This document shows, piece by piece, positions 1 to 7,706 of a DNA stretch of 40,479 nucleotides (its first letter is position 1; each line of letters begins with the position of its first letter). The notes beneath the pieces were generated by a model. That model was not told where the DNA came from. It saw only the letters and a list, made by a program, of their open reading frames with translations, and did no database searches. The DNA is from Bacteroidales bacterium (GTDB taxonomy: Bacteria > Bacteroidota > Bacteroidia > Bacteroidales > Muribaculaceae). The stretch lies in contig JAUNNJ010000015.1 in NCBI GenBank assembly GCA_030531495.1, positions 1 through 40,479 of the forward strand, given 5' to 3'. Position numbers and translations under genes: made by a program.

Positions 1-617
1 GCACCTCGGAGCAGGGCAGCGATGCATATGATGACGAGAAGCCCACTCACCAGGTAACTTTGAGCGAGTACTCCATCGGCAAGACCGAGGTAACCCAGGC
101 GCTGTGGGAGGCTGTGATGGGCAGCAATCCTTCATCTTGCAAGGGCAACAACTTGCCTGTAGAGCAAGTTTCCTGGGACGACTGCCAAACTTTTATCTCA
201 AAGCTCAACGCCATGACCGGCCAGAAATTCCGTCTACCCACCGAGGCAGAGTGGGAGTATGCCGCCCGCGGTGGCAATAAGAGCCGCGGCTACAAGTACA
301 GCGGCAGCAACAGCATTGGTGATGTGGCATGGTATGATGGCAACAGTGGAAGCGAGGTTCAACCTGTCGGCACCAAGGTGCCCAACGAGTTGGGCATCTA
401 TGATATGAGCGGTAGCGTGTATGAATGGTGCAGCGACTGGAAAGGCAGTTATAGCAGCAGTGCACAGACCAACCCTAAAGGTCCTAACAGTGGGTCGTAC
501 CGCGTGAACCGTGGTGGCAGCTGGAACAACAGCGAGAGGAGCTGCCGCGTGTCGCTTCGGGGCACCAGCAGCCCGACGCGCCGCCGCGACAACCTTGGCG
601 TCCGGCTCGCTCTCTAA
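1..617 (+). CDS. Formylglycine-generating enzyme (SUMF1/FGE-sulfatase) family protein, 5' truncated by window edge
   Basis: The open frame runs from base 3 to the TAA at 615-617 with no stop upstream, so the true start lies outside the window; the TTG at 60 is only an internal codon. What is seen is the C-terminal part of an FGE-sulfatase domain: an EKPTHQVTLSEY-like entry, GKTEVTQALWEAVMG, RLPTEAEWEYAARGG, GIYDMSGSVYEWCSDW, YRVNRGGSW and a closing GVRLAL. True FGE converts a sulfatase cysteine to formylglycine. Most Bacteroidales members of this family are of unknown role, often secreted or lipoprotein, and cannot be assigned a sulfatase partner here because no sulfatase gene is in view. Family call is firm; the molecular function is not. 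Confidence 0.9.
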   Translation, partial: TSEQGSDAYDDEKPTHQVTLSEYSIGKTEVTQALWEAVMGSNPSSCKGNNLPVEQVSWDDCQTFISKLNAMTGQKFRLPTEAEWEYAARGGNKSRGYKYSGSNSIGDVAWYDGNSGSEVQPVGTKVPNELGIYDMSGSVYEWCSDWKGSYSSSAQTNPKGPNSGSYRVNRGGSWNNSERSCRVSLRGTSSPTRRRDNLGVRLAL

Positions 618-747
618 GCTTAGAACATAGACCAAGTAAGAAACGGTATGATGGATTTCTGCCGAAAAGTAACTGGGAATGTTGTAAACAGGAGTATATC
701 TTGAATGCTGTAAGGCATTCGAAACAAGTGGCATGTGTGCCAAAAAG

Positions 748-805
748 AATAGTGGTCTTAGTAGCCTTTTAATGAAAAAGGTCGAAAAGTCCACTATTTT
801 TTTGT
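748..805 (+). terminator. Hairpin with T-run downstream of the SUMF1 gene
   Basis: AATAGTGG (748-755) pairs with CCACTATT (791-798). Inside it CCTTTT (765-770) pairs with AAAAGG (776-781). The outer arm runs straight into seven T residues, as in an intrinsic terminator. It lies about 130 bp beyond the SUMF1 stop, so it may instead end a longer untranslated tail or an RNA. Confidence 0.45.
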
Positions 806-859
806 TAAGGAGTGTGGGGGAATGGGTGTCAGAAAATTGGGAATTATAGGATGGCAATT

Positions 860-947
860 GCGGACGATCGGACCGAGCGTCCCTACAACGGCAAATTTGG
901 GAAAGACTGTGTAACCCATTGTAGGGACGCTCGGCCCGAGCGTCCGC
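860..947. repeat. Palindromic repeat pair in inverted orientation (REP/MITE-like), copies 1 and 2
   Basis: Two near-identical 29-nt arms (860-888 and 919-947) face each other across a 30-nt spacer. Each arm contains its own palindrome, GGACGCTCGG-N-CCGAGCGTCC in copy 2 (925-945), with one mismatch in copy 1 (862-882), followed by CTACAA pointing inward. This is the architecture of paired REP units or a tiny MITE. No gene is encoded. Confidence 0.75.
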
Positions 948-982
948 TTCACACATAATTGGTCGTCAATTTGCTAAACACC

Positions 983-1032
983 GGACGCTCGAACCGAGCG
1001 TCCCTACAATGCTGAATTTAGGAAAGACAGTG
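983..1032. repeat. Third copy of the GGACGCTCGG palindromic repeat
   Basis: Positions 983-1032 match 862-911 at 42 of 50 positions, in direct orientation. The palindrome is at 983-1003. The similarity extends about 20 nt past the CTACAA tail, so the repeated unit is larger than the hairpin. A short open frame starting inside it (1009-1200) has no recognisable product and is not called. Confidence 0.7.
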
Positions 1033-1200
1033 GAGCATATGGTCGGTGGGATACTGGTTTCCTGGCAGGACACTTGGGGGCAGCTTTTGATAAGAAACTT
1101 TACTTTGCGAAAAATTGGCGGAGTGATTCAAATTGGGGTTATTTGCGAGCTGAATTTCCAAGCTGGAATTAAACTGGGATGGATTTTTTCGGTCAAATAG

Positions 1201-1231
1201 TTGCGTGATTTCGCAAAAAGTTGCAATTTTG
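1201..1231 (+). promoter_or_regulatory. Probable Bacteroidetes-type promoter
   Basis: TTG at 1201-1203 and CAATTTTG at 1224-1231, separated by 20 bp, resemble the -33 TTTG / -7 TAnnTTTG pattern of the Bacteroidetes primary sigma factor, with one mismatch in the -7 box. It lies 55 bp before the gene starting at 1287. It would drive that gene and probably the next. Confidence 0.45.
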
Positions 1232-1286
1232 CACTTTGCAATCGCAACAAGAATTTTAATAACAAATTATAAAATAGAAATTTAAG

Positions 1287-2081
1287 ATGAAAAAATTAGT
1301 TTTGATTTTGTGTGCTGCATTGCTCGCTTGCGGTGCCGCAACTGCTCAAAAGAAGAAAGCAACAAAGAAGGCAAAACCCGCTGCTACTGAAGCTGCTGCA
1401 CCAGTTGGTAGCAATGCTGAAGAAGGTAAGAAATGGTACGATGCTGAACGCTATGACCAAGCTCGCAAGTTTTTGAAGAAAGCTGTGGCTGAAGGCGATA
1501 TGGATAGCAAGGTTCGCCTCGCTGCCATTATCTACAACCAAGATATGGACCCAGAAACCGCTAACGCAATGTTTGACGAATGTATCGCTGCAGGTTCTGC
1601 TTTTGCGCTCGAACGCAAGGGCTTCTGCACATTGCAATCGGCTTGGGATACAAAGGAAGACAAGCTCAAGAGCCTTGAGCTGATTCAAAAGGCAAGCGAC
1701 ATGGGCTATGGCGATGCTACTGCTGAACTTTTCGAAGTGTATCTCAATGGTTTCAAGACTTTTGCTGACCAAGAAGAAATCGTGGCAAAGGACGAGGCTA
1801 AAGCTGTGGAATATGCAAAGAAAGGCGCAGAACAAGAAAATCCTGAATGCTTGGCATACGTAGGCATGTGGGTTTACAAGGGCCAAAAGGGCTTCGAAAA
1901 AGACGAAGAACTTGGCGTGAAGATGCTTGAAGCTGCTGATAAGGCAAGCCGCCGTTTCTTCACCACCAACTGCCTCGAACCAGCCAAGGTGCTCTGCCAA
2001 CACTACAACGACAATGGCGAAGTGGCAAAGGCTGCTGCAATCATGGCACTGCTGAAGAAATACCATCCAACAGAAATCTAA
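1287..2081 (+). CDS. Secreted Sel1/TPR-like repeat protein
   Basis: 264 residues. The N-terminus has a Lys-Lys start and hydrophobic stretch (about residues 4-14), giving either signal peptidase I cleavage at ATA|Q or a lipobox ending at Cys15 (LLAC-G). A Lys/Ala-rich linker follows (about 21-40), then helical repeats with Sel1/TPR spacing: AEEGKKWYDAERYDQARKF, DDMDS-type turns, AVEYAKKGAEQENPECLAYVG and GVKMLEAADKASR. Such repeats usually mediate protein-protein contacts in the periplasm; no catalytic motif is visible. It sits 34 bp upstream of the GYF_2 gene in the same direction and is likely co-transcribed with it. The specific role is unknown. Confidence 0.75.
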   Translation: MKKLVLILCAALLACGAATAQKKKATKKAKPAATEAAAPVGSNAEEGKKWYDAERYDQARKFLKKAVAEGDMDSKVRLAAIIYNQDMDPETANAMFDECIAAGSAFALERKGFCTLQSAWDTKEDKLKSLELIQKASDMGYGDATAELFEVYLNGFKTFADQEEIVAKDEAKAVEYAKKGAEQENPECLAYVGMWVYKGQKGFEKDEELGVKMLEAADKASRRFFTTNCLEPAKVLCQHYNDNGEVAKAAAIMALLKKYHPTEI

Positions 2082-2115
2082 ATCAGCCAAATTCAACTAA
2101 ATAATCAATCACTGT

Positions 2116-2622
2116 ATGCAATTCTACATGCACATAAATGGGCAGCAATTAGGTCCATTTGATGAAAGCGAATTGCTGATGAATGGTTTAACCCCAACAA
2201 CGCCTGTTTGGTCTGCTGGTATGCCTTCGTGGCAACCAGCAAACCAGGTGGCGGCACTGGCATATTTGTTTGTTGGTCAGACACCTCCCCCTTTTGGCGG
2301 CCAGCCTCAATATGGTCAGGCTCAATACAATTACCAGCAGCCTCAACCTCAGTATGGCTATCAGCAACCAAGCGCCCAAAACAACACGATGGGAGTTGCG
2401 GGCTTTGTGTGTTCGCTACTCTTTTGGACACCTTATTGTGGCTTTGTGTTTTGGATATTGGGCCTGGTGTTCTCTATCATAGGTCTGCAAAAAGAGCCGA
2501 AAGGGCTTGCTAAAGCAGGGCTGATTATATCAATAGTGTCGTTAGTGCTGTTGATTTTGCTTGTGATGGTTGGTTTTGCGGCTTTTGGTATGGCACTTGG
2601 AGGGCTGTCCTCTCTTCATTGA
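2116..2622 (+). CDS. GYF_2 (DUF4339) plus DUF4190 membrane protein
   Basis: 168 residues in three parts. Residues 1-50 read as a GYF_2 domain: FYMHINGQQLGPF, LLMNGLTPTTPVW and AGMPSWQPANQV. A Gln/Pro/Tyr-rich linker spans about 55-93. Two hydrophobic helices follow, split by a short loop (about 95-125 and 135-160), typical of DUF4190. GYF_2 proteins are common in Bacteroidetes and are thought to be small membrane proteins with a cytoplasmic peptide-binding domain; no function is established here. A strong terminator follows at 2654-2692. Confidence 0.8.
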   Translation: MQFYMHINGQQLGPFDESELLMNGLTPTTPVWSAGMPSWQPANQVAALAYLFVGQTPPPFGGQPQYGQAQYNYQQPQPQYGYQQPSAQNNTMGVAGFVCSLLFWTPYCGFVFWILGLVFSIIGLQKEPKGLAKAGLIISIVSLVLLILLVMVGFAAFGMALGGLSSLH

Positions 2623-2653
2623 TTACCAATAAGTATCGGCTACGATATAGATG

Positions 2654-2692
2654 TCCGGTCTTCGCCATATGCGGAGGCCGGATTTTTGTTTT
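2654..2692 (+). terminator. Intrinsic terminator after the GYF_2 gene
   Basis: TCCGGTCTTCGC pairs with GCGGAGGCCGGA around a CATAT loop, with wobble pairs. TTTTTGTTTT follows immediately. It lies 32 bp beyond the stop codon at 2622. Confidence 0.8.
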
Positions 2693-2750
2693 GTGGTGGG
2701 GGAAATGTAGCGATTGTGCTATTTTGTTGTAAAATTGTTGCAAGATGATG

Positions 2751-2777
2751 TTGTTGGAAATCTTTGTTGTAAATTTG
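2751..2777 (+). promoter_or_regulatory. Candidate promoter for the GH3 gene
   Basis: TAAATTTG at 2770-2777 is an exact TAnnTTTG -7 box, 30 bp before the GH3 ATG. The nearest TTG (2751-2753) leaves a 16-bp spacer, shorter than the usual 19-21, so the -33 box is weak. Confidence 0.45.
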
Positions 2778-2807
2778 AGAAAAATAATGACCAAAAACTA
2801 TCAATAG

Positions 2808-4976
2808 ATGAAACTACGAAAACTGTTAACCGTGGGCTTGGCGCTGTCGGCATCATTGGTGTCGGTAGGCCAGGCTAATTCCGACAAGTATCAAAAAATG
2901 GAGGCAAAGGCAAAGGCGCTGATTGCACAGATGACTTTGCAAGAAAAGGCCGACCAGCTGATGAACGGTGCTCCAGGCATCGACCGCCTGGGCATCAAGC
3001 CATACAACTGGTGGAATGAGGCGCTCCATGGTGTGGCTCGCAACGGTGTGGCCACTGCGTTTCCTGAGCCCATTGGCCTTGGCGCAACATTCGACCCCGC
3101 ATTGGTGCAAACTATTGGCGATGCAGTGTCGACTGAAGGACGTGCGAAATTCGTTGCCAATCAAAAAATCCAGAATTATGGCCAATATGCAGGCCTCACT
3201 TACTGGGCACCAAATGTGAATATTTTCCGAGACCCACGTTGGGGACGCGGCATGGAAACCTATGGTGAAGACCCGTTTTTGTCGGGTTGTCTCGGCACAG
3301 CCTATGTGAAGGGAATCCAAGGCAACGACCCATTTTATCTGAAGGCCGCTGCTTGTGCAAAGCACTATGCCGTGCATAGCGGACCGGAACGCCTACGCCA
3401 CGAATTTAACGTGAATCCATCGGCTCGCGACCTGTATGAAACCTATCTCCCCGCATTCCAGATGCTTGTGCAGGATGGCAAAGTGGAGGCCGTGATGGGT
3501 GCTTACAACCGCGTGTATGGCGAAAGCGCTTCGGGTAGCCACTTGCTCCTTACCGAAATCTTGCGCGACAAGTGGGGCTTCAAAGGGCATGTGGTGTCGG
3601 ACTGTGGTGCAATTAGCGATATTCGCTGGGGACACAAGATTGCCAAAACAGATGAAGAGGCTGCAGCTATCGCCATCAAGAGCGGTTTGAACCTGGAGTG
3701 CGGCTCGATGTTTCATGCATTGCCAGAGGCAGTGAAGAAAGGTCTTCTTACCGAGGCAGAAGTGGATGCGGCATTGCTCCCAATGATGATGACCAAACTC
3801 AAACTCGGCATCATCGGATTCGACCCTGAATGTCCGTATAATGATGTTCCACAGAGCGAAATCTGTAGCAAGGCACACGCCGACCTTGCAAAGAAGGCTG
3901 CTCTTGAGAGTATGGTGCTGCTGAAAAACGACGGAGTGCTTCCTATCGAGCAAGACACCAAGACCATCTATGTGCTTGGCCCAAGCGCCACTGATGTGTT
4001 CTCAATGATGGGCAACTATTACGGGGTGTCGAACCATTACACTTCATATCTGCAAGGCATCACCTCAAAAGCGGGCCTTGGCACGAGCGTGAACTACAAA
4101 CAGGGCTTCCTCATTTCCAATGAGCCTGCCAACCCACACAACTGGAGTTATGAAGGCAAGTGGAGCGATGTGTGCATCGTGTTTGTGGGCAACAATGGTA
4201 ACACCGAAGGTGAAGAAGGCGATGCCATTTCTTCTCCTTTGAATGGCGACCGCGACAATCTGCTGCTTCCCGAAAGCCAACTGAAATTTTTGCGTGAATT
4301 GAGCAAAGACCGTCGCTGTAAACTCGTGGCTGTGGTCACAGGCGGCAGCCCTGTGGATATGATGGAAATCAACAAATTGTGCGATGCTGTGGTCTATGCG
4401 TGGTATCCAGGCCAGGAAGGTGGCGAGGCGCTTGGCGAATTGCTCTTTGGCGAGGCAAGTTTTTCTGGCCGCTTGCCAATGACTTTCCCCACCAATACCG
4501 AAGCACTGCCTGCATTTGAGGATTATTCGATGGACGGACGCACCTACAAATATATGACCGATGGCATTATGTATCCTTTTGGCTATGGCTTGACCTACGG
4601 CAAAATCGTGTACAGCGAAGCGAAGATGCTCAACAAGAAATACAAGGGGAAAGAAAACCTGAAGTTGCAAGTGACCATTGCCAACGAAAGCGACAAGGCT
4701 GTGACCGAAGTGGCCCAAGTCTACCTCACAGCACCAATGGCTGGCAAGACCACTCCATTGCAGAGTCTCGTGGCATTCGAGCGAGTGGAGATGCCTGCTA
4801 ACAGTAGCAAGGTGGTGGAATTTGAAATTGATGCCGAACGATTGAAGATGGTGCAACACGACGGCACCTCTCGCCTGATGAAGGGCGACTACAAAATAAC
4901 GGTGGCTGGTGCTGCACCAAGTGCTCGCACCACCGAACTTGGCGTGTCGTCGACCGAACTCACCTTCAAACTCTAA
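2808..4976 (+). CDS. Secreted glycoside hydrolase family 3 (beta-xylosidase/beta-glucosidase)
   Basis: 722 residues with a signal peptide (about 1-23). The N-terminal TIM barrel (about 30-350) carries NWWNEALHGVA, RDPRWGRGMETYGEDP and the Lys185-His186 pair (AKHYAVHSG). The likely nucleophile is Asp265 in HVVSDCGAIS. The second alpha/beta domain (about 365-590) has the acidic NTEGEEGD loop where GH3 acid/base residues usually sit. A fibronectin-III-like domain closes the protein (about 610-720, after YPFGYGLTYG). There is no PA14 insert, so it is a compact member. NWWNEALHG and DYSMDGRTYKYM are typical of the xylosidase-like branch, so xylo-oligosaccharide cleavage in the periplasm is the best guess; beta-glucosidase is not excluded. 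It is a single-gene unit with its own promoter and terminator and no SusC/D neighbour. Confidence 0.93.
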   Translation: MKLRKLLTVGLALSASLVSVGQANSDKYQKMEAKAKALIAQMTLQEKADQLMNGAPGIDRLGIKPYNWWNEALHGVARNGVATAFPEPIGLGATFDPALVQTIGDAVSTEGRAKFVANQKIQNYGQYAGLTYWAPNVNIFRDPRWGRGMETYGEDPFLSGCLGTAYVKGIQGNDPFYLKAAACAKHYAVHSGPERLRHEFNVNPSARDLYETYLPAFQMLVQDGKVEAVMGAYNRVYGESASGSHLLLTEILRDKWGFKGHVVSDCGAISDIRWGHKIAKTDEEAAAIAIKSGLNLECGSMFHALPEAVKKGLLTEAEVDAALLPMMMTKLKLGIIGFDPECPYNDVPQSEICSKAHADLAKKAALESMVLLKNDGVLPIEQDTKTIYVLGPSATDVFSMMGNYYGVSNHYTSYLQGITSKAGLGTSVNYKQGFLISNEPANPHNWSYEGKWSDVCIVFVGNNGNTEGEEGDAISSPLNGDRDNLLLPESQLKFLRELSKDRRCKLVAVVTGGSPVDMMEINKLCDAVVYAWYPGQEGGEALGELLFGEASFSGRLPMTFPTNTEALPAFEDYSMDGRTYKYMTDGIMYPFGYGLTYGKIVYSEAKMLNKKYKGKENLKLQVTIANESDKAVTEVAQVYLTAPMAGKTTPLQSLVAFERVEMPANSSKVVEFEIDAERLKMVQHDGTSRLMKGDYKITVAGAAPSARTTELGVSSTELTFKL

Positions 4977-5001
4977 GTTTATTTAGGACAACACAATAGC
5001 A

Positions 5002-5038
5002 AGAGGCTGCTCCAGCGGGGCAGCCTCTCTCTATTTTT
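5002..5038 (+). terminator. Intrinsic terminator after the GH3 gene
   Basis: AGAGGCTGC (5002-5010) pairs perfectly with GCAGCCTCT (5020-5028), followed by a T-rich tract from 5033. It lies 26 bp beyond the GH3 stop and just before the convergent gene ending at 5069. Confidence 0.85.
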
Positions 5039-5068
5039 ATTTTCGTTTTGTTCAACGATAGCTCATCC

Positions 5069-6526
5069 TCACTGAGCGAGGATGATGTTGATGAGGGCGG
5101 TGACGTCGGATACGTTCACTACTCCATTGCCGTCGATGTCGCAGCGCTCAACAGGATATGAGGCTTCGCCTAAAATTTGGTTGATGAGAGCGGTTACATC
5201 ACTCACGTCGATAGTGCCATTGCTGTCGACATCACCCAATAATGCTGGCGAAGGCTCGTGGCCAATGGTGAGGCGCATTTCTGCTGATATTCCGCCGCTT
5301 ACGGTTGTGGCTTTGATGATGGTGGTACCATTGGCAAGAGGATGGACGATACCGTTCTTCACTGTAGCCACTTTTGTGTCGCTACTTTCCCAAGTCACAC
5401 GCTTGTCGGTGGCCTTAACAGGGTCGACGGTCGCCTTCACCATGATGGTGTCCTGCTCTCCAAGTTCGATGGTGCGCTCGGTGTAGTTGAGAGTAATGCC
5501 GGTGCAAGGCACAGGGTCGTTTTGACGAACACGGCGATACATGAATGGGAGCGCGAGAGTGTTGCTGGTGTAGTTCCAGAAGCGAGCGTAACTTTCAACG
5601 GGCGCATTGTAGCGCAGTGTGCCATATTTTGTGTTGGTGTTGGCAATGGTAGCACCTTCATAGCCGAGAGTGATATTCCAAGTTGTAACACCTTCGTCCC
5701 AAGTGAGGTTTCTTTCGCCCGAAGCACCCAGTTTTCGTCCGTATTGGTCGGTGAGCGTCCATGCAGAGCCTTCCTTGCCGAGTCGGAAAACGAGCACATC
5801 GGGTTCGGTGACATTAGAGGTGCTGTTGATAATCATTGCATCGATGTATTTTGAGGACTCCATACCACCGAGGTCGGCAGAAGCCGCTCCTGAGCGATAG
5901 AGCATAATTACATCGCCTTCTGCAAAGGTGCTCTTCTTTTCCAGTTTTTCAAAAATCCATCCCATAGGCGTTTCCAGGAAAGTGCCTTCTGGCGCCTCGT
6001 AGTCGATGGTGATAGCGTTGATGTAGACAGAGCCTTCGGCTGTGCCGGCTTTTAGTTTGATGAGAAGCGTGTCGGTGTTGAGTGGCTGTAGGTTTACCAC
6101 CTTGGTGATGTCGCCATACACGCCTTGGTCTTTAGAAAGCCATTCGCCAAACCACTGGTCGCTGGCAAAGTCGACTGGTGCCATCTTGCAGAGCTCGTTC
6201 TCTCCGTCTACAACCGAATAGCCGATAGTGCCGGCCTTGTTGTTAGAGCACATAGAGAAAGTGATGCTCTTGATGGTGCATCCTTGCCATCCGTAGAGCA
6301 AGAATGCGGCCTCTTTGTTGCGCGGGATTTGGTTGTAGCGGTTGCCGATAGTGGCACCATAACTGTTTTCAAAATAAGCGATTGCACCTTCCGGCTTCTC
6401 GCCCCAGGCTTCCATCACGAAATCGCCAGCGTCGTTGTTGAACGAAGCCACGCGATAGGTGATTTCGGTAGCGTTTGAAGCCAGCGTGAATAGTGTACAA
6501 ATAAAAAAGCTGAAAATCTGTTTCAT
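5069..6526 (-). CDS. Secreted protein with BIG2 Ig-like domain and C-terminal dockerin-like EF-hand pair
   Basis: 485 residues with a signal peptide (about 1-19, cleaving near SNA-TE). Residues 20-340 form a beta-rich region with no family I recognise; two similar halves may be present (around 20-175 and 185-340). About 341-421 is a bacterial Ig-like group 2 domain (ITLNYTERTIELGEQ, VTWESSDTKVATV, NGTTIIKATT). Residues 429-485 are two calcium-loop repeats, GDVDSNGTIDVSDVTALINQ and CDIDGNGVVNVSDVTALINI, as in type I dockerins. A nearly identical end occurs on the LRR protein at 19260-21380. No cohesin gene is in the window. It is probably a surface or periplasmic protein; the ligand is unknown. 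Confidence 0.8.
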   Translation of the reverse strand: MKQIFSFFICTLFTLASNATEITYRVASFNNDAGDFVMEAWGEKPEGAIAYFENSYGATIGNRYNQIPRNKEAAFLLYGWQGCTIKSITFSMCSNNKAGTIGYSVVDGENELCKMAPVDFASDQWFGEWLSKDQGVYGDITKVVNLQPLNTDTLLIKLKAGTAEGSVYINAITIDYEAPEGTFLETPMGWIFEKLEKKSTFAEGDVIMLYRSGAASADLGGMESSKYIDAMIINSTSNVTEPDVLVFRLGKEGSAWTLTDQYGRKLGASGERNLTWDEGVTTWNITLGYEGATIANTNTKYGTLRYNAPVESYARFWNYTSNTLALPFMYRRVRQNDPVPCTGITLNYTERTIELGEQDTIMVKATVDPVKATDKRVTWESSDTKVATVKNGIVHPLANGTTIIKATTVSGGISAEMRLTIGHEPSPALLGDVDSNGTIDVSDVTALINQILGEASYPVERCDIDGNGVVNVSDVTALINIILAQ

Positions 6527-6560
6527 TGGTTTTGTTAATTGTTGAAGTTTTTCATAAATA

Positions 6561-6593
6561 TGGGCGCTGCTTTATGTTTGAAAGAAGCGCCCA
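6561..6593 (-). terminator. Hairpin after queA
   Basis: TGGGCGCT (6561-6568) pairs perfectly with AGCGCCCA (6586-6593). It lies 37 bp beyond the queA stop on the minus strand. The U-tract after it is poor (ATATTTATG), so termination may be partial. It also lies just upstream of the gene starting at 6526. Confidence 0.55.
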
Positions 6594-6629
6594 AATTGTA
6601 TATAGTTTCCGTGTGAATAATTGATTGAG

Positions 6630-7682
6630 TTAGTCTACAATAAGCATAGCGTCGCCGTAAGCACCGAAGCGGTATTTTTCTTCGATAGCTACCTTGTAGG
6701 CGTTCATCACTTGTTCGTAGCCACCAAATGCTGCAGTGAGCATCAGCATCACAGAATATGGCATGTGGAAGTTGCTGATAAGAGCGTCGCAAGTGGTGAA
6801 ATCGTAAGGTGGGAAGATGAACTTGTTGGTCCATCCGTCGTAGGCCTTGATATGGCCACCCATACCCACGCAAGTTTCCATTGCGCGGAGCACAGAAGTG
6901 CCTACTGCACAAATCTTGTGTCCACCGTCGCGCTTAGCGTTCACCTTGGCAGAGAGTTCAGGAGTCACTTCCATCTGCTCGCTGTCCATGCGGTGCTTGG
7001 TGAGGTCTTCCACATCGATGTCGCGATAGCTGCCGAGGCCCACGTGCATGGTGAGAAAGTCGGCGTCAACGCCCTTGATTTGCATACGTGTCATCAATTC
7101 GCGGCTGAAGTGCAAGCCAGCCGATGGTGCCACCACTGCACCTTCTCTTTTTGCGAAAATGGTTTGATAGCGTTCGGCATCTTCTTCCACTGGTTCGCGT
7201 TCGATGTAGTAGGGGAGAGGTGTGCTGCCGAGAGCGAAAAGATTCTTTTTAAATTCATCGTGTGGTCCGTCGTAGAGGAAGCGTAGTGTGCGGCCACGAG
7301 ATGTGGTGTTGTCGATAACTTCAGCCACCATAGAGTCGTCGAGACCGAAGTACAGCTTGTTGCCAATACGGATTTTGCGTGCAGGTTCAACCAGCACATC
7401 CCACAACTTGTGCTCCTCGTTGAGTTCGCGGAGCAAGAACACTTCGATTTTTGCACCTGTTTTTTCCTTGTTACCTTCGAGTTTTGCAGGGAAAACTTGA
7501 GTGTCGTTAAACACGAAAAGGTCCTCTTCGTTGAAGTAGTCGAGTACTTCTTTGAATACCTTATGCTCAATTTCACCGGTTTTGCGGTGAAGCACCATCA
7601 GGCGTGCTTCGTCGCGGTGGAATGTAGGCTCAGTTGCGATGAGCTCTTTAGGCATTTTGGTATCAAATTCTGATAATTTCAT
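6630..7682 (-). CDS. queA: S-adenosylmethionine:tRNA ribosyltransferase-isomerase QueA
   Basis: 350 residues, full family length. QueA transfers and isomerises the ribosyl group of SAM onto preQ1 at the wobble position of GUN tRNAs, giving epoxyqueuosine. Family motifs run through the protein: PKELIATEP near the start, VFNDTQVFPAKLEG, APSAGLHFS and HVGLGSYRDIDVEDL, EQMEVTPE, AVGTSVLRAMET and NFHMPYSVMLMLTAAFGGYE. It is the last gene of the DUF3098-uppP-truB-queA run, 24 bp after truB, and is likely co-transcribed. Confidence 0.97.
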   Translation of the reverse strand: MKLSEFDTKMPKELIATEPTFHRDEARLMVLHRKTGEIEHKVFKEVLDYFNEEDLFVFNDTQVFPAKLEGNKEKTGAKIEVFLLRELNEEHKLWDVLVEPARKIRIGNKLYFGLDDSMVAEVIDNTTSRGRTLRFLYDGPHDEFKKNLFALGSTPLPYYIEREPVEEDAERYQTIFAKREGAVVAPSAGLHFSRELMTRMQIKGVDADFLTMHVGLGSYRDIDVEDLTKHRMDSEQMEVTPELSAKVNAKRDGGHKICAVGTSVLRAMETCVGMGGHIKAYDGWTNKFIFPPYDFTTCDALISNFHMPYSVMLMLTAAFGGYEQVMNAYKVAIEEKYRFGAYGDAMLIVD

Positions 7683-7706
7683 AAAAGAGAAGTTTTGTTA
7701 TGATGA

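Noticed and set aside
234-956. 240-codon minus-strand frame across the SUMF1 gene and the repeats
   Set aside because: Antiparallel to a clear gene and rich in Ala/His/Arg as expected for a shadow frame; the repeats simply lack stops in it.
1009-1200. 63-codon open frame in the repeat region
   Set aside because: It begins inside a palindromic repeat copy, has no recognisable product and no promoter at a sensible distance; more likely chance.
1296-2096. 266-codon minus-strand frame opposite the Sel1-like gene
   Set aside because: Low-complexity Cys/Phe/Ser/Leu composition typical of the reverse of a Lys/Glu/Ala-rich gene; the plus frame has a signal peptide and repeats.
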